Notes: generated by a model not told the origin, from the sequence alone. Positions 27,801-37,243 are shown, counted from the first letter of the stretch. The stretch: 64,000 nucleotides of DNA from Chiridota heheva (GCA_020152595.1 JAIGNY010002056.1:805001-869000), one strand, 5' to 3'. Translations and numbers: made by a program.

Positions 27801-30800
27801 CAATAAAATTCGCTGAACTGGTAGGTGGTATGTTTGTTGCCCGTTTGTTGTACATGTAATGTGACCGAGCTGTGTGAAGATGCGTGTAACGCAATGATGC
27901 TCTGCCCTGTAAAATGGCTTACAGATGAGTTAGCGTCATCCCTCTATACCCACCAAAACAAATATCTAAAAACTGAACTGTTTCTTGTCTTACCTTCTTG
28001 ATCTGTATTTCTTATATTCATATCTTTCATCTTTGTAATAATCTCGGTCTCTGGAGTCTCTGGAGCTGGAACGCCGCCGCCGATGACGTGACTGACTCCG
28101 TCTTCGTGAACGCCTTGGAAACCTTGGCATCTGAAGAAGAAAAAATCCAATTGCTAAGTAATCTTTTTAAAGCTGCAAAACGGACAAATGGTTTGCGAGG
28201 TGAAAATAGTGTTGTGTTGAAATGCCTTAAACCCTTGTCAATATATCGCCGAACTATTGTCATGACTATCGATAATGTCTCACCATTGACCCAAGTTATC
28301 GTCACTTAATTTGCACAAATATAGGAATGAACTATGCGACAGAGTATTGTGTGTAGTATAGTTATGAACTATCTGACAAGAGTATTGTGTGTAGTATAAT
28401 AATGAACTATCCGACAAGAATATTGTGTGTATACATTACACACATGTGATATAATATTCAACAGGAAATATATAATTAATACTTGAGTGTTTCTTACAAT
28501 TTATGAAATAAAAGTCAAATATGCTTTTGTTTGTCTTCATCAAAAAACTTGGTATTGATGCATTCTGTACTGTATGTTGCTGTTTTAAACTGCATATTCA
28601 TTAAGAAGTTATTGTATCTTATGACTTTGTCCTTTGAAACAATAATCAATGAATAATAATACATCATTTTCAACTCTGCCTATTTTAGTATTAGCCATCT
28701 ACAACATCCCAGGCTTTGTGCATCCCATCAATCCTGTTTAACTAAATATTATAAAAGACACACCCCTTGCCTTGTCAATCAGGCCTTCTAAGGCAAAAGT
28801 GAAAAATGTTGATAGCCATTTTTCCTGACCACTTGCCAGTATACTGTACACAATGTGTATGGTAACTCAATATGTTAATAAGTTGTATATAGCCTCTCGA
28901 GGGGTTACGGCAAAACAGTGGGTGTTTCAGAGTTTGTGAATCAATACCTGGACAAGTTCAGCCCTGGTCAGACACCTAGCTTTGCCGTTTCACAGGGGCG
29001 GCCTGCCCTGCCCCTCCGTGGGCCCGCCCAGCCCACCTGGGGTCTGCCTCCTAATCCTCATCACACACAAAAAATCAATGTTTTTTTTTTGTTTTTTTAG
29101 TTTTACTTAATATTCCTTAATCTCATTAATGAATTATCTTACATGAATACAGAACATAGAATAGTAGGAAATTGTCCTGTTTGGCTAATGACTGGTCCTT
29201 ATCAATCAGAGTAGTTTCATTATGAAGTATAATTATAGCTAAAATTTAAGTACTTTCAGCTGTGATGTTTTTTCCCAACAATTTTGGTTGTAATTTTGCC
29301 AAGTTGCAAGTCTAGCATAGTCTAAGATAATCAGGTATTGATAATACATACATAGTGTAGGCCTTTACTACAGTATTGTTTACTGCACAGTATTGTTTAC
29401 TGCTCAGTAATGCTATTTCCAACATTGTCGTGAATCAATGAAGTGAAACTTGTCTGTAGCAAAATTAGGGTCATTGTCGCAATATATAGACATTATTGGC
29501 ATGTCGCCTAGTTAACACTAGGTGAAAACTGTAAAAAAAAAATACTTTTACATGTTTCCACCATTGAGAAATGGTTGTTTACTCCATAAAAGCATTTGTT
29601 TTCCACCATGGGGAAACGCAACGTGTTTGTGGTGGCTGCCGTGGAAACGACAGATTTTGTCGGTATGAAATATATTGTATGTTTGTCAAAATGACAAAAA
29701 GTCTACTAAAAAGAAATATTTACAAAAGGACAAGATTCTTATTTTCCGGAATAGGTCATAAGAACACATATAACAAACACAACTAATTTCTAAAATGTGC
29801 TTTGGTTAAAATATATGATATCATCAAAACAATCAATCACTGTTATTTCCATAGTGCCAAAAGATAGTATATTGTACTAGGGCTGTAAACAGCAGGTTTT
29901 TTGGAAATGTCAATGAACTTGGCATTTCTAATTGTGTACAGCATGGCAAATGATTTCACTTCCGGGTAGCTTAACAGAAAAAAAGATATGTCAGCTAAAG
30001 TCGTATAACTAGTCAGTTATTTAAAAATAGTGGTGCAGGCAAAATGGAAACCAAGGCACCTGCGACCAGTTAGATGTAGCAGAGCAGAGATGTAATTAGG
30101 TAAATGTTGGCAGAGAGACATGTATGTTATGCTTTTGTCAGTTGTAGGACTCACCCCTACTACCCCCAGCAATGTCAAAGGTGAGTCATTGACATATGAA
30201 ATAGTAAGTCATATGTGTGACATTGTTCCAAATTGTCAGTCACCAAAGTGACTTTGGAGTGAGTCAAATTACTTCACACCATTGACTTTGTACAGAGATG
30301 AGTGATTTGGGATAAGTTATTTGCACAAGAAATGTCTGAAGGGTGTGTCAATGTACATGTTTTGACCACCCACTTTGGTGCAATGACTCACCTTGTCCTG
30401 GGGTGTAGGGGTGAGTCACACAATTGACAAGTGCATTACTTCACTAACTTCCAAAATTTAATTACACAAATCTAACATTCTTAATGAAAATGTCTCAAAT
30501 TTCATAGATTCATATATTTTTCTTTTTAATTTGCATTTTACTGCTAAGTTTTCAAATTTAGGCCACTTTTGTCAAGGATGAGGTGCACCTTCTTTTTACT
30601 GGTACACCTAGTGTGTTTTTACATATATTTATTATTTGCCGCACGATTTAGGGTTCACTAAATCAACAAGGCAAGGTAAACTTCTATATTTCCAGGAAGA
30701 TAACCAGGGCCTAGGCCCAAGTTACTAACATTAAATGTGGCAAATTGCTATATAGAGTTTAATGAAGCAAGTTTGCTATGCATATCTTAGATTCTTATTT

Positions 30801-31197
30801 CTCATTATCATTTTATATCCTTGGACTAAAATTTCATTTTTAAATTTTAACACAACCCAAGGCCTATTTTCAGTTGCAATTTTGTAAATAAAATTGATAA
30901 AATAATCAAAAAATCTTGACCTTTTCAGTTCATTTTAATAACGGAATAAAGTTGTATTACACATAAACACATTTTGCTATAGGCCTACTAGGATTTTACC
31001 TTCTCTTTAAGTCCTTAGCCTAACAAAGTGCACGAAATTGGGTAGGCCTAGGACCTAACGTTAGGCCAACAATTAGTTACACTAGGGCCTAAGCTTGTAG
31101 CTAGCCTAGGCCTAGTACGAGAGTAAAGATAGCCTTAGGCCCCAAAACCAAAACCGCATTTTGAGATAAATGTGACCTAATTTAGACTCACCGTCAT
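3842..31197 (-). CDS. CLK2: CLK/LAMMER-family dual-specificity protein kinase, complete, 13 exons
   Basis: Nuclear kinase of the family that phosphorylates SR splicing factors. Coding exons in transcript order: 31192-31197 (probable), 27994-28130, 26417-26585, 23436-23529, 22201-22270, 16433-16546, 14458-14548, 12328-12403, 11163-11257, 7611-7740, 6646-6728, 5031-5110, 3842-4118. All have AG/GT borders and the phases join without a break into 471 residues counted from the ATG at 28130 (family usually about 480-500). Residues 1-102 are Arg/Ser-rich, then [13 protein letters not shown], glycine loop GEGTFGKV (141-148), Lys164 in HIALK, Glu179 in helix C, catalytic HTDLKPEN (259-266), DFGSAT (298-303), EHH (307-309), DVWSIGC (334-340), [12 protein letters not shown] (359-370) and a C-terminal SRDSHSISR tail resembling CLK2. 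Oddities: ALE instead of APE (320-322) and Thr366 in place of the LAMMER arginine. CLK membership is certain; which vertebrate paralogue it matches best is inferred. Confidence 0.95.
4492..4796. repeat. 55-bp direct repeats in the last CLK intron
   Basis: ATTGGCACAGTACAAGTACA through GTATGGCGAATACCAAAAT at 4492-4546 recurs at 4742-4796 with few changes. Confidence 0.65.
5124..5833. repeat. Degenerate short-period arrays beside CLK exon 12
   Basis: First ATCAAGTCAAGATATACC-type units (5124-5232), starting only about 12 bp from the exon 12 acceptor, then about 570 bp of TCAACTATTTCAACTAGGTT-type units. The second array resumes at 6487-6640 beyond the family A MITE. Confidence 0.7.
5834..6486. 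mobile_element. Foldback MITE, family A, near full length
   Basis: About 650 bp bounded by TTAAAGGATTA and TAATCCTTTGA, with long inverted terminal arms (TATCTTATATGAAAGAGGAC mirrored near 6440). It has no coding capacity. It sits inside a degenerate TCAACTATTTCAAC array that continues on both sides, so it inserted into the array. The TTAA at the left border could be part of a TTAA target duplication (piggyBac style), but the right border does not keep it. Confidence 0.75.
7200..7480. mobile_element. MITE family C, old inverted fragment
   Basis: Similarity to the interior of family C in reverse (GTTTCATTCTGAGGTAGGAT, then GCTAAAATCCCGGAGCTTC). Further short pieces occur at 18917-18960 (left end) and about 21960-22000 (right end). 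Confidence 0.45.
8640..8755. repeat. Short tandem duplication in CLK intron
   Basis: TGGCCAATTGTTAATATGCA and GAGCAAAACTTGTGA recur about 55 bp downstream with small changes. Confidence 0.5.
9665..10250. repeat. Duplicated GACCTTGACCTTCAATCACA repeat with 14-bp array
   Basis: A segment of about 115 bp (TTTTTGACCCTGACCTTGAC to CTTGGCACTAAGAGTT) occurs at about 9673-9788 and again at 9899-10014, separated by four copies of CCAATGTCCATAGT (9808-9862). The tail contains a short CA run and CGCCAAGTTGAATACATAGG. Confidence 0.6.
10590..10947. mobile_element. MITE family C, near-complete copy in CLK intron
   Basis: Begins CAAGACCCTAGCTTG and ends GAGCTAGGGGTCTG; its interior follows the 24.8-kb copy closely (GAAACTATTCTGACTGATAA). 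Confidence 0.72.
11690..12062. repeat. Impure (TTA)n tract
   Basis: About 370 bp of TTA/TTAT units with interruptions, between CLK exons 9 and 8. Its long open frames encode only Leu, Ile or Tyr runs and are not genes. Confidence 0.85.
12600..13640. mobile_element. Degenerate foldback elements, family B
   Basis: Repeated mirrored phrases such as GATATTAACATGATTTTTGC and GGGAATATTCCTTTT occur in both orientations across this CLK intron, consistent with one or two old foldback MITEs related in plan to family A. The edges are not clear. Confidence 0.5.
14081..14430 (+). mobile_element. tRNA-derived SINE, type 1
   Basis: tRNA-like head with A box TAGCTCAGTCAGCTGAGCG and B-box-like TCTCGAGTCC, an unrelated body of about 270 bp and an A-rich tail (GAAATACAATACAATG). 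It ends about 28 bp from the donor of CLK exon 7, on the intron side. Confidence 0.75.
15119..15310. repeat. Interspersed repeat family E, copy 1
   Basis: GAGTAAGCAACAGTATATGT through TTTATTCAGAACCGTGG; the same order of phrases recurs at 46.69-46.88 kb, and a fragment in reverse near 6.9 kb. Confidence 0.6.
15570..15900 (+). repeat. Interspersed repeat family D, copy 2
   Basis: CGCTGAACTGGTACTGGTGG, GTAGTATGTTTGTTGTACGTG, ending near CCCTCTATAGG; about 80% like the first copy by eye. Confidence 0.65.
16930..17570. repeat. CATGCCA(C)CCTGTCCC minisatellite
   Basis: About 18-bp units (TTCATGCCACCCTGTCCC), most regular at 17340-17520. Overlapping open frames on the plus strand are by-products of the period. 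Related short units (CATTCCCCATTCACCTAA, CTGGCACCCTGTCCCACC) continue at 17720-18000. Confidence 0.8.
18339..18830. repeat. Two small tandem repeats in CLK intron 5
   Basis: Two copies of a 100-bp unit (GGGCAGCAATCTTTTGTT start) at 18342-18541, and three copies of a 47-bp unit (AAATATACAGTATCTCAAAT) at 18685-18828. Confidence 0.75.
18870..20900. other. CLK intron sequence, no gene seen
   Basis: A family C MITE scrap at 18917-18960 and a diverged direct repeat (TTTAGTAAACGTGTACACG near 19583 and TTTAGTAAACGTTTACAAGG near 20376) that may mark the ends of an old element of about 0.85 kb. Otherwise featureless. Confidence 0.4.
20907..21409. mobile_element. Non-autonomous hAT-type element with 8-bp TSD
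   Basis: 503 bp with terminal inverted repeat TAGTGCTGTCA / TGACAGCACTA. Flanks are CTAAAAAT (20899-20906) and CTAAAAAC (21410-21417), an 8-bp target duplication with one difference. The interior is rich in TATCGCGATA palindromes and has no transposase. Confidence 0.8.
21660..21960. repeat. GGTTGAATGGCCCGTGG minisatellite
   Basis: About fourteen 13-18-bp units of GTTGAATGGCCCGTGGG, passing into AGAGGGGCAGGCTGGGCCAA units. In CLK intron 5. Confidence 0.8.
22340..22580. repeat. TGTCAATGGGGGAGTGGCT minisatellite upstream of CLK exon 5
   Basis: About twelve units of 18-25 bp, starting about 70 bp upstream (transcript sense) of the exon 5 acceptor. On the transcribed strand the array is rich in CCCC and CACT. 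Confidence 0.8.
23436..23529 (-). other. CLK2: CLK exon 4, frame-shifting if skipped
   Basis: A 94-nt exon in phase 0 to 1 coding for the acidic linker before the kinase domain ([10 protein letters not shown], then [20 protein letters not shown] and a split Tyr). Its upstream pyrimidine tract is poor and its donor is GTACAC, so both splice sites look weak. Skipping would join TTG at the end of exon 3 to ATG AGG TCT TGA at the start of exon 5, ending the protein three codons after the junction (about 105 residues, Arg/Ser region only). In human CLK1 and CLK2 the corresponding exon, also not a multiple of three, is the known regulated skipped exon. Confidence 0.85.
24754..25130. mobile_element. 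MITE with CCAGACCCCTAGCTT termini, family C, full copy
   Basis: 377 bp with 15-bp near-perfect terminal inverted repeats (CCAGACCCCTAGCTT and its complement), AT-rich interior and a GC-rich right end (GGGCAGGGCGGGCCCACGG). Both flanks contain AGTAAC close to the border, a possible target duplication. No coding capacity. Confidence 0.75.
25324..25335 (-). other. Candidate 12-nt microexon in CLK intron 3
   Basis: On the minus strand a TTCTTTACACAG acceptor is followed by 12 nt (AGA ACT CGG GAG = Arg-Thr-Arg-Glu) and a strong GTAAGT donor. It lies between exons 3 and 4, which meet in phase 0, so inclusion would keep the frame and extend the basic Arg/Ser-type linker. It has no support other than its splice sites and frame. 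Confidence 0.3.
25560..26290. mobile_element. Foldback element, family B, with terminal 22-bp array
   Basis: Same family as at 12.6-13.6 kb (ATGATTTTTGTACCAAATTG, GGGAATATTCCTGTAAATAC). Its left end is a tandem run (25580-25740) of AAAGGAATATTCCCATGTTT, about seven copies, perhaps an expanded terminal repeat. Confidence 0.5.
26668..26895. mobile_element. MITE family C, inverted partial copy
   Basis: CTTGGCTTTGCTGTTTCACA and GGGCCCGCCCTGCCC, then the AT-rich interior. It breaks off after GATTATAATGTAGCTAAAA, close to CLK exon 3. Confidence 0.62.
27095..27570. repeat. CCCACATGGCATCCCACC minisatellite in CLK intron 2
   Basis: About 25 units of 18-24 bp around ATGTCCCACATGGCATCCCA. The open frames on both strands over this array are period artefacts. 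It resembles the array at 16.9-17.6 kb in its CATG/CCCAC vocabulary. Confidence 0.8.
27595..27965 (+). repeat. Interspersed repeat family D, copy 3, beside CLK exon 2
   Basis: GGATTTGCAGTGAGCACG, then CGCTGAACTGGTAGGTGG and GTGACCGAGCTGTGTGAAG. Ends about 30 bp from the CLK exon 2 donor at 27993. Confidence 0.62.
28325..28445. repeat. Three-copy 45-bp tandem repeat
   Basis: GAACTATGCGACAGAGTATT and GTGTGTAGTATA, three copies with small changes. Confidence 0.65.
28972..29255. mobile_element. MITE family C, inverted copy in CLK intron 1
   Basis: Reverse orientation: CACCTAGCTTTGCCGTTTCA and the GC-rich end come first, followed by the TTAACCTCATAAATG-like interior. Its other end is lost. Confidence 0.65.
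30148..30417. mobile_element. Small MITE with GACTCACCCCTAC termini
   Basis: 270 bp with about 20-bp inverted ends (GACTCACCCCTACTACCCCC versus GACTCACCCCTACACCCC read on the other strand). GTGAGTCATTGAC-type phrases recur inside. No clear target duplication. It lies in CLK intron 1. Confidence 0.55.
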
Positions 31198-31330
31198 TGA
31201 AAAAAGATCTTTTAGAGTTGCATATATCTGAGCCGTTTTGAATTTTACGTTTCCCTCTCTAATATCAGAATTCTAGGAAGATTTCCACTGCCAACATTAC
31301 GATTTCGCAGTTTCGTGATCAGCAATAATG
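31192..31330 (-). other. CLK2: Probable first exon and 5' UTR of CLK
   Basis: Exon 2 begins exactly at a splice acceptor (TTCTTCAG, then ATG), so an upstream exon is needed. The best candidate ends at 31192 with a consensus donor (ACG, then GTGAGT). It contains ATG ACG at 31192-31197, in frame with the exon 2 ATG, so translation may start two codons earlier (Met-Thr). A four-codon upstream ORF (ATG CAA CTC TAA) lies at 31212-31223, out of frame. The outer boundary, near 31330, is a guess. Confidence 0.55.
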
Positions 31331-31450
31331 GCGTACCCGCTTAATGTGATCAATGCATGATTCCGGAATGCATACTTTGATTGGCCAGGATGATATTAGG
31401 TTGGAGTTTTCAGCCAATGGGGATAGGACTTTAATGAAGGAGCTGTTGAA
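31331..31450 (-). promoter_or_regulatory. Probable CLK promoter
   Basis: Upstream of the putative first exon lie a palindromic ETS-type site TTCCGGAA (31361-31368), a CCAAT box read on the minus strand (31380-31384) and another CCAAT on the plus strand (31414-31418). There is no TATA box. This fits a housekeeping promoter. Motif matches only. Confidence 0.4.
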
Positions 31451-31860
31451 ATATATTTCCACTCTTTTCCTGTTCCTACATATGTACAAAATATTTCACT
31501 AACTTATTGCAAAACATATTGAAAAATATTGTTCATTATTACGGCAAATGCATTCAAAATTTTATCTTTTGTAATAAAACGATACATTTTCTTTCAACAT
31601 TATCTTATAAACTATTAAAAATATTGTAGAAGTATAATAGGGAGTAAGTATATACAGCAGAATGTTGTTACAATTTCCACTCATAAATTTGTACGCAGGT
31701 CACATGGTAGGCTATGTACTATTAATAGATAGCCCAGCCTAGTATAATCTCTTCTACTTCCATGGTATAACAGGTACTAATAGTACATAGCAGTATAGGT
31801 CTATTATCATACGTTTGAATTTAATTATAAGTTCCCAACTTCCCACTGCATATAGATGAA

Positions 31861-31888
31861 AGACACACACACACACACACACAATAAG

Positions 31889-31921
<33 letters not shown>

Positions 31922-32021
31922 ATAAACACCGCACACACACACACACAATAAGCACCTCACACACACACACACCCTTACATACACACACACACACAATAAA
32001 CACCGCACACACACACACACT
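31861..32021. repeat. (CA)n tract with regular AATAAGCACC spacers
   Basis: Five CA runs separated by AATAAGCACCT or AATAAACACCG, giving a compound microsatellite of about 160 bp. Confidence 0.9.
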
Positions 32022-32498
32022 CAAATTGAGACTCGTCGGTAAAATTTGAGATTAGTCGGTAAATGTAAAAATACCGATTTTGATTATTAGCTTTTTTACA
32101 GGGAGGCAATTTGTTTTTTCTTTCTAAATGGTATGCTATTTTGAGGCCGTCGGTAAATCTTATGCTTTACACCCACCCCCTCCCCTCTCCCCCTCCCAGC
32201 CAAAATGGTCTACTGACGCCACTGGGTGAAGCCCCTGAAGCCCTGCGTTTCACGTGATTTTTGATTACAGATTATTGTGTCAAATCTTTAGGACGAAGTT
32301 CCTGTAAGTCTGGAAAACCTGCATTTCTCGCGATTTTGAGAACAGAAAACTGATTAATATTGTGTCAACTCCAAACTTGGAGCCGTGTTAGGGGCCCCAA
32401 GCCTGTGACGTATTCAATTGGGTCAGAGGAAGGAAATTGCGCCCCCCCCCCCTCACCTTCCCCTCCCCCTCCCCCTCCCCGGTCATCACCAATAATTA

Positions 32499-32790
<292 letters not shown>

Positions 32791-33354
32791 TGTAAATAAC
32801 AAAGTATTTCACCAAAATGGGTTAAACATCGACCATTGATAGCATCTTTAAATCTCAGGCAACAATTTGCATATTTTATACAAATTTTGTGATGTATTGC
32901 TCAGAATTTTCCTTTTTAAACTTTTTTTTTTGTTTAAAGTCTCTCACGATTCTTTGAAGTGGTGCAGCAAATTCCGACCCAAAAGCTTTTTGAGAAAAAT
33001 TTCCGACTATTCTGATAATGTTATACTATTGTTTGTTGATCTTCTGTCACAGTTAATTAGGGAGATGGCTCTTACGTTTTCAACACCCCACTTCTTCAAT
33101 GACTGAAAAGAGGAACTAACTTCAAAGAATTTTGTAGATATTTTGCACTAGCCATTTTCATACATAACATTTTCATCATATTATTGAAAACTTGCAAATT
33201 TCAATCAGGCATAACTAGGGAACTAAAGATGTTACCTTTAGGGCTTACATTTGTATACATTTTTCTATCTCTTTTGCATCAAACCCATGGGAAAATAAAC
33301 AAAGAATTGTTCCTTTATCCAACCTTATGTTTTCCTTTATCTATATTATATATA

Positions 33355-33500
33355 ATTGTACTAATACTTGTACTCAAGTTATTGTATTCGTACTCGTATT
33401 CGTACTCAGGAAATGAAAATATGAAGTCCTCATACTCATGGCTTTGGGACTCGTACTCGAACTCAGGTCATTGTACTCGTACTCGTACTCACGAAAATAT
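33355..33500. repeat. TACTCG hexamer-rich tract
   Basis: Clustered TACTCGTACTC and TATTCGTACTC units over about 145 bp. Confidence 0.6.
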
Positions 33501-33542
33501 ACTCGACTACAAGTCTGCCATCTACTATGTGCCCTTGGTAAA

Positions 33543-34797
33543 AACTTTAAAGTAAATCAAAACAAGTAGATTTCGGTTGATCGGAAGTTACAATTTTAAT
33601 CAAATTTTCGATTGACTAAACCCCAAACTTAAAATGAGAATTGAATCGTCGAGGTTAGTAAAATCCAGTCAGAAAATATTTGCCAAAACTTCATTGGATC
33701 AGAATGTTTAAAAAGACGTTGGTTGAATCTCCAACTACTTACTACTTATTTCGCATCATTTACTATGTGTCTTTCCAGGGATGATTTCCATGGTTTTTTA
33801 GGTAAGATAAAGCTTTGAGGAAACATTTATAACATATATTACGTTTGTTTTGTAATAATACACACTCACGCATGCAAGGTTAATAAGGAGAAACAATTAG
33901 AAAAAGACCACTCCCACTCGCAGGCTAGTTTCTACCGCCACCCTCTCCCCCTCCCAGTGGAGTACATTAGGCTTAATGGAATAATTTTGGAATTTCTCAT
34001 GGAATTTCTCATAGCCATATTGGTCTGTTGATGATTGTAGGCATGGTAGGACTACAAATGAACTTGCGAGATGTAATGGTAAGAAACCATGGAATGATAG
34101 ATGCCTAGCTAAAATCTAAAACTACTTGAATAATTTAACATGTTAAGAACGGTAAGGAGGGGTACAGAACATTGAAACATTGCAAATAAATCCGGGAGCA
34201 TGTTTTTGAAACGTCCACATCTTTCTTTCTTTTCTTTTTTTACACAAATTGGTAAGTTCAAAGGATGCTGGACAGTTAAAAAACTATACTATTTTATTCC
34301 AATGTATCATCATTGGTGAAAACGTGCCCTCACTTGATTTTCTGCCCCCTTTCCTCAAGTTCCCTCCGACGTCCCTTGTCTTATGGGCCCGAGTCATAAG
34401 AGCTCGTAGCAATACGAAAAGGAATGTGCGTTCAACAAGCACGGGGGCCTCCCAAATTGGCGGAAACCCATCATTGACAATGGCGAAAATTGTTTAAATT
34501 GGAACAAAATAGGTGATGACCTGTTTTCCGTAAGGGGCCCAAATTTCCAGTGTCCCACCTCAATATTGTACGCCAGCTGCAAAATAAGTGGTAAATACAT
34601 GACAGTTGGAGATTCAACCAACGTCTTTTTAAACATTCTGATCCCATGAAGTTTTGGTAAATATTTTCTGACTGAATTTTACTAACCTCGACGATTCAAT
34701 TCTCATTTTAAGTTGGGGGTTTAGTCAATCGAAAATTTGATTAAAATTGTAACTTCCAATCGACCGAAATCTACTTGTTTCTATCTACTTTAAAGTT
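33543..34797. mobile_element. Foldback DNA element with long inverted arms
   Basis: 1255 bp. Arms 33543-33757 and about 34572-34797 are inverted copies of over 200 bp, from AACTTTAAAGTA at one end to TACTTTAAAGTT at the other, sharing for example GTTGGTTGAATCTCCAACT. The 0.8-kb interior has no convincing ORF. A more diverged copy of the right arm follows at 34841-34999. No target duplication is evident. Confidence 0.75.
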
Positions 34798-34840
34798 CGA
34801 CATTCAAACAGTTTTAAAATTGGTGGTCAAATTTGAAAGC

Positions 34841-34999
34841 ATGACGGTTGGAAAGACAATCAACTGATAAAGGAACATTCAAACAATCTGAACGCAGTTT
34901 TAACAAACACTTTTGACTGAGATTTTAATGACATGGCCAAGTGCTAATTTTTGGGTTTAACATTCAAAAGTTTAAACAACTTTCGATAAACCGAAATCT
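34841..34999. repeat. Diverged extra copy of the right arm of the foldback element
   Basis: GACGGTTGGAAAGACAATCA, then TTTTGACTGAGATTTTA and CGATAAACCGAAATC, follows the same order as the right arm at 34600-34770 but is clearly older. It may be the remnant of a second element or an ancient end duplication. Confidence 0.55.
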
Positions 35000-36180
35000 T
35001 GATATGGTTTTACGACCCGTTTCACAGCTTTTTCACCCAAATATATCCAAATAATCCAATAGTATTTTGTCAGAATCTTCTTCATTTACAAGAAATATAT
35101 TTGATATGCTATACTGTTAAGAAATGATAACCCAAATGTTCATCTTGATTCAGTGAACATATAATTTAAATTTTGCGTCTTTTAGTCAATTGAATTTTCG
35201 AACTTTGTGTTTGTTTTTACGCCATGCATTTTGGGGCATCAAAACAGGAAATGTCTCACTTACCTGTTGCACTAGAAATTGTAACCCAAGTGTTTATATC
35301 TTAGTATTTTAACGCTAGATTATCAAAGTTTATTTTTCTCATCGATTATTTTTGTTTGATCTTAAGTCATTTTATGGCATCAGAGCTTCCGCGCGGGCTT
35401 CGCCCCTGGACCCTTAACAGGACCCACGATTTTGTTCGAAGTTTCCACATTTTCACAGGAATTATTCTCTGTCCGTTTAGAAATGGAAATCCAATTGCTG
35501 ATCTCAGTCTATCTTAGAAGTTACAAGGTTTCTTCTAATCAACTGATTTTTTTTAAAAGTTTTTGCACGTTTTTAAGCCATTTTGTGATATTATTAATTT
35601 TTTTTTTTTTAAAGCATGTCATTTACCAGAGACCTAACACCGAGGGCCGTGATAGGAGAAGGGTGCAAGGGCCCGAATAATTTTCAAAAGCCTACTGAGG
35701 CATTTTACCTATTCGTCCAATGGGCAATTGTCAACATTGGTCCTGGCTCCCCAATCACAAAACCATAGGTGTTAATTGCCTACCGAATATGGGGGTGCTT
35801 CGGGCATTCGGGTGTTTCGCGACCAGGAGCGGAGCCCCCTCAAGTTAGCGTATTTTTGACGTGCTTTTGCTATCAGCTTCCTTTAAATCGTGTCAATTCC
35901 ACACTTAAGTAAAAGAAATATACCAGGGGTTGCTGGTCTGATCCTGAGGGAAGGGGGGGGGGCGGGTGTTGGAAAGTGGAACTCAATTTCGGTGAGCGAA
36001 CGCACGCGTAAGGTCGACGATGGTGGTCTTGAAAAAAGTAGTAGAACTCGTCCTGCCAATAATTCGTGAGAAACTCAGGCTGCTGTGGAGGGGGAAGGGG
36101 AGGGTATTGCGTCTGTAACCCCCGCCTACGCCCTCGTAAATATGTAGGATCCTATTTAAAAGATAATTTAAATAGTTAAA
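35000..36180. other. Intergenic, no gene seen
   Basis: Low-complexity patches (T runs at 35600, G run at 35950) and GGGGAAGGGG near 36095. No convincing ORF or repeat end. Confidence 0.4.
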
Positions 36181-36189
36181 AAAAAAAAA

Positions 36190-36890
36190 AAAAAACTTTC
36201 TTTAAAATACAATAACAATTGTTAAGAATGTGAGGATGAAGACGCCAACTCTCCATAGTAGACTTACTACAGTCATTTATACACAGAAAAAACAAAGCTT
36301 TAAACTTGAATATTTCCTTATCGGAATACAATTTTTGAACCCTTTCTTCACCATTTTGTTTCTTTTGAAGTCGTCCTCTTTCATATTAGATGGATATGCC
36401 TGACCACTGAACTGATCCTTTAGAGCTCTGTCTGATCTGTGTAGACACGACTGGTGTAGTAAGTCTACAATAGAAAGTTGGCGTCTTCATCCCCACATTT
36501 TTAGCAAATGTTAATGTATTTTAAAGAAAATTCACTTTTAAAATTATTTTCCCTCGAATTTCTTTCAGGTGGTATATTATAAATATCTTCGTATATTCAG
36601 TTTTTACTACGTTCATGACATATCCCATGGTTTTAAAGCCACAAAATTGCAGGACAAAATATGATAGAATATGATATAAGAATTTGAGGAATCTGAGGCT
36701 TTGACATCACAACTAGTCTGATTTCAGTCGTTTCTTCACAAATGATACCAAACTTTAAACTTATTTATTTCCTTAACGGAATTAGATTTTTTAATGTTTT
36801 CTTCACTATTTTGTTCCTTTGAAGTCCTCTTTCATATCAAATAGACTTGCTTGAATCCTAAACTAATCCTTTAAGGAACACTTTCGATGG
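36190..36890. mobile_element. Foldback MITE, family A, two joined copies or halves
   Basis: A right half (36190-36422, ending CTGAACTGATCCTTTA) is followed by most of a second copy in reverse arrangement (about 36440-36886, ending CTAATCCTTTAA). It shares with other copies the internal phrases CCACCATTTTGTTTC and GTGGTATATTATAAATA. Confidence 0.65.
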
Positions 36891-37243
36891 AATCTCCATT
36901 ACGGTATGGCATACTTCTACCATTGAAGTGAGGATGTCCGATCACGATGAGCACGATGCTTGAGCAGTACTGTGCAGGCTGTGTACTGCAGCCGATTGAT
37001 CTGTTCGGTAAAATAATAAAACAATGTCGTTAGCTTTCTGTGCATCCCGAATCTCTTTCCAGCGAATCAGAACAGGGAAACGATTGGAAAGAAGTGATTG
37101 TACAAGTCAATAGATCGTGTTTTATCTAGACGATAATCCGCCACTAACTTTCGTATGAAACTATTCTTGCAAGTCAAAACGTTACTGGAAAATTTGCGAA
37201 AGTTCTTTAAAAGGTTGCATGTAACAGTCCCCTCTCCTAGGCC

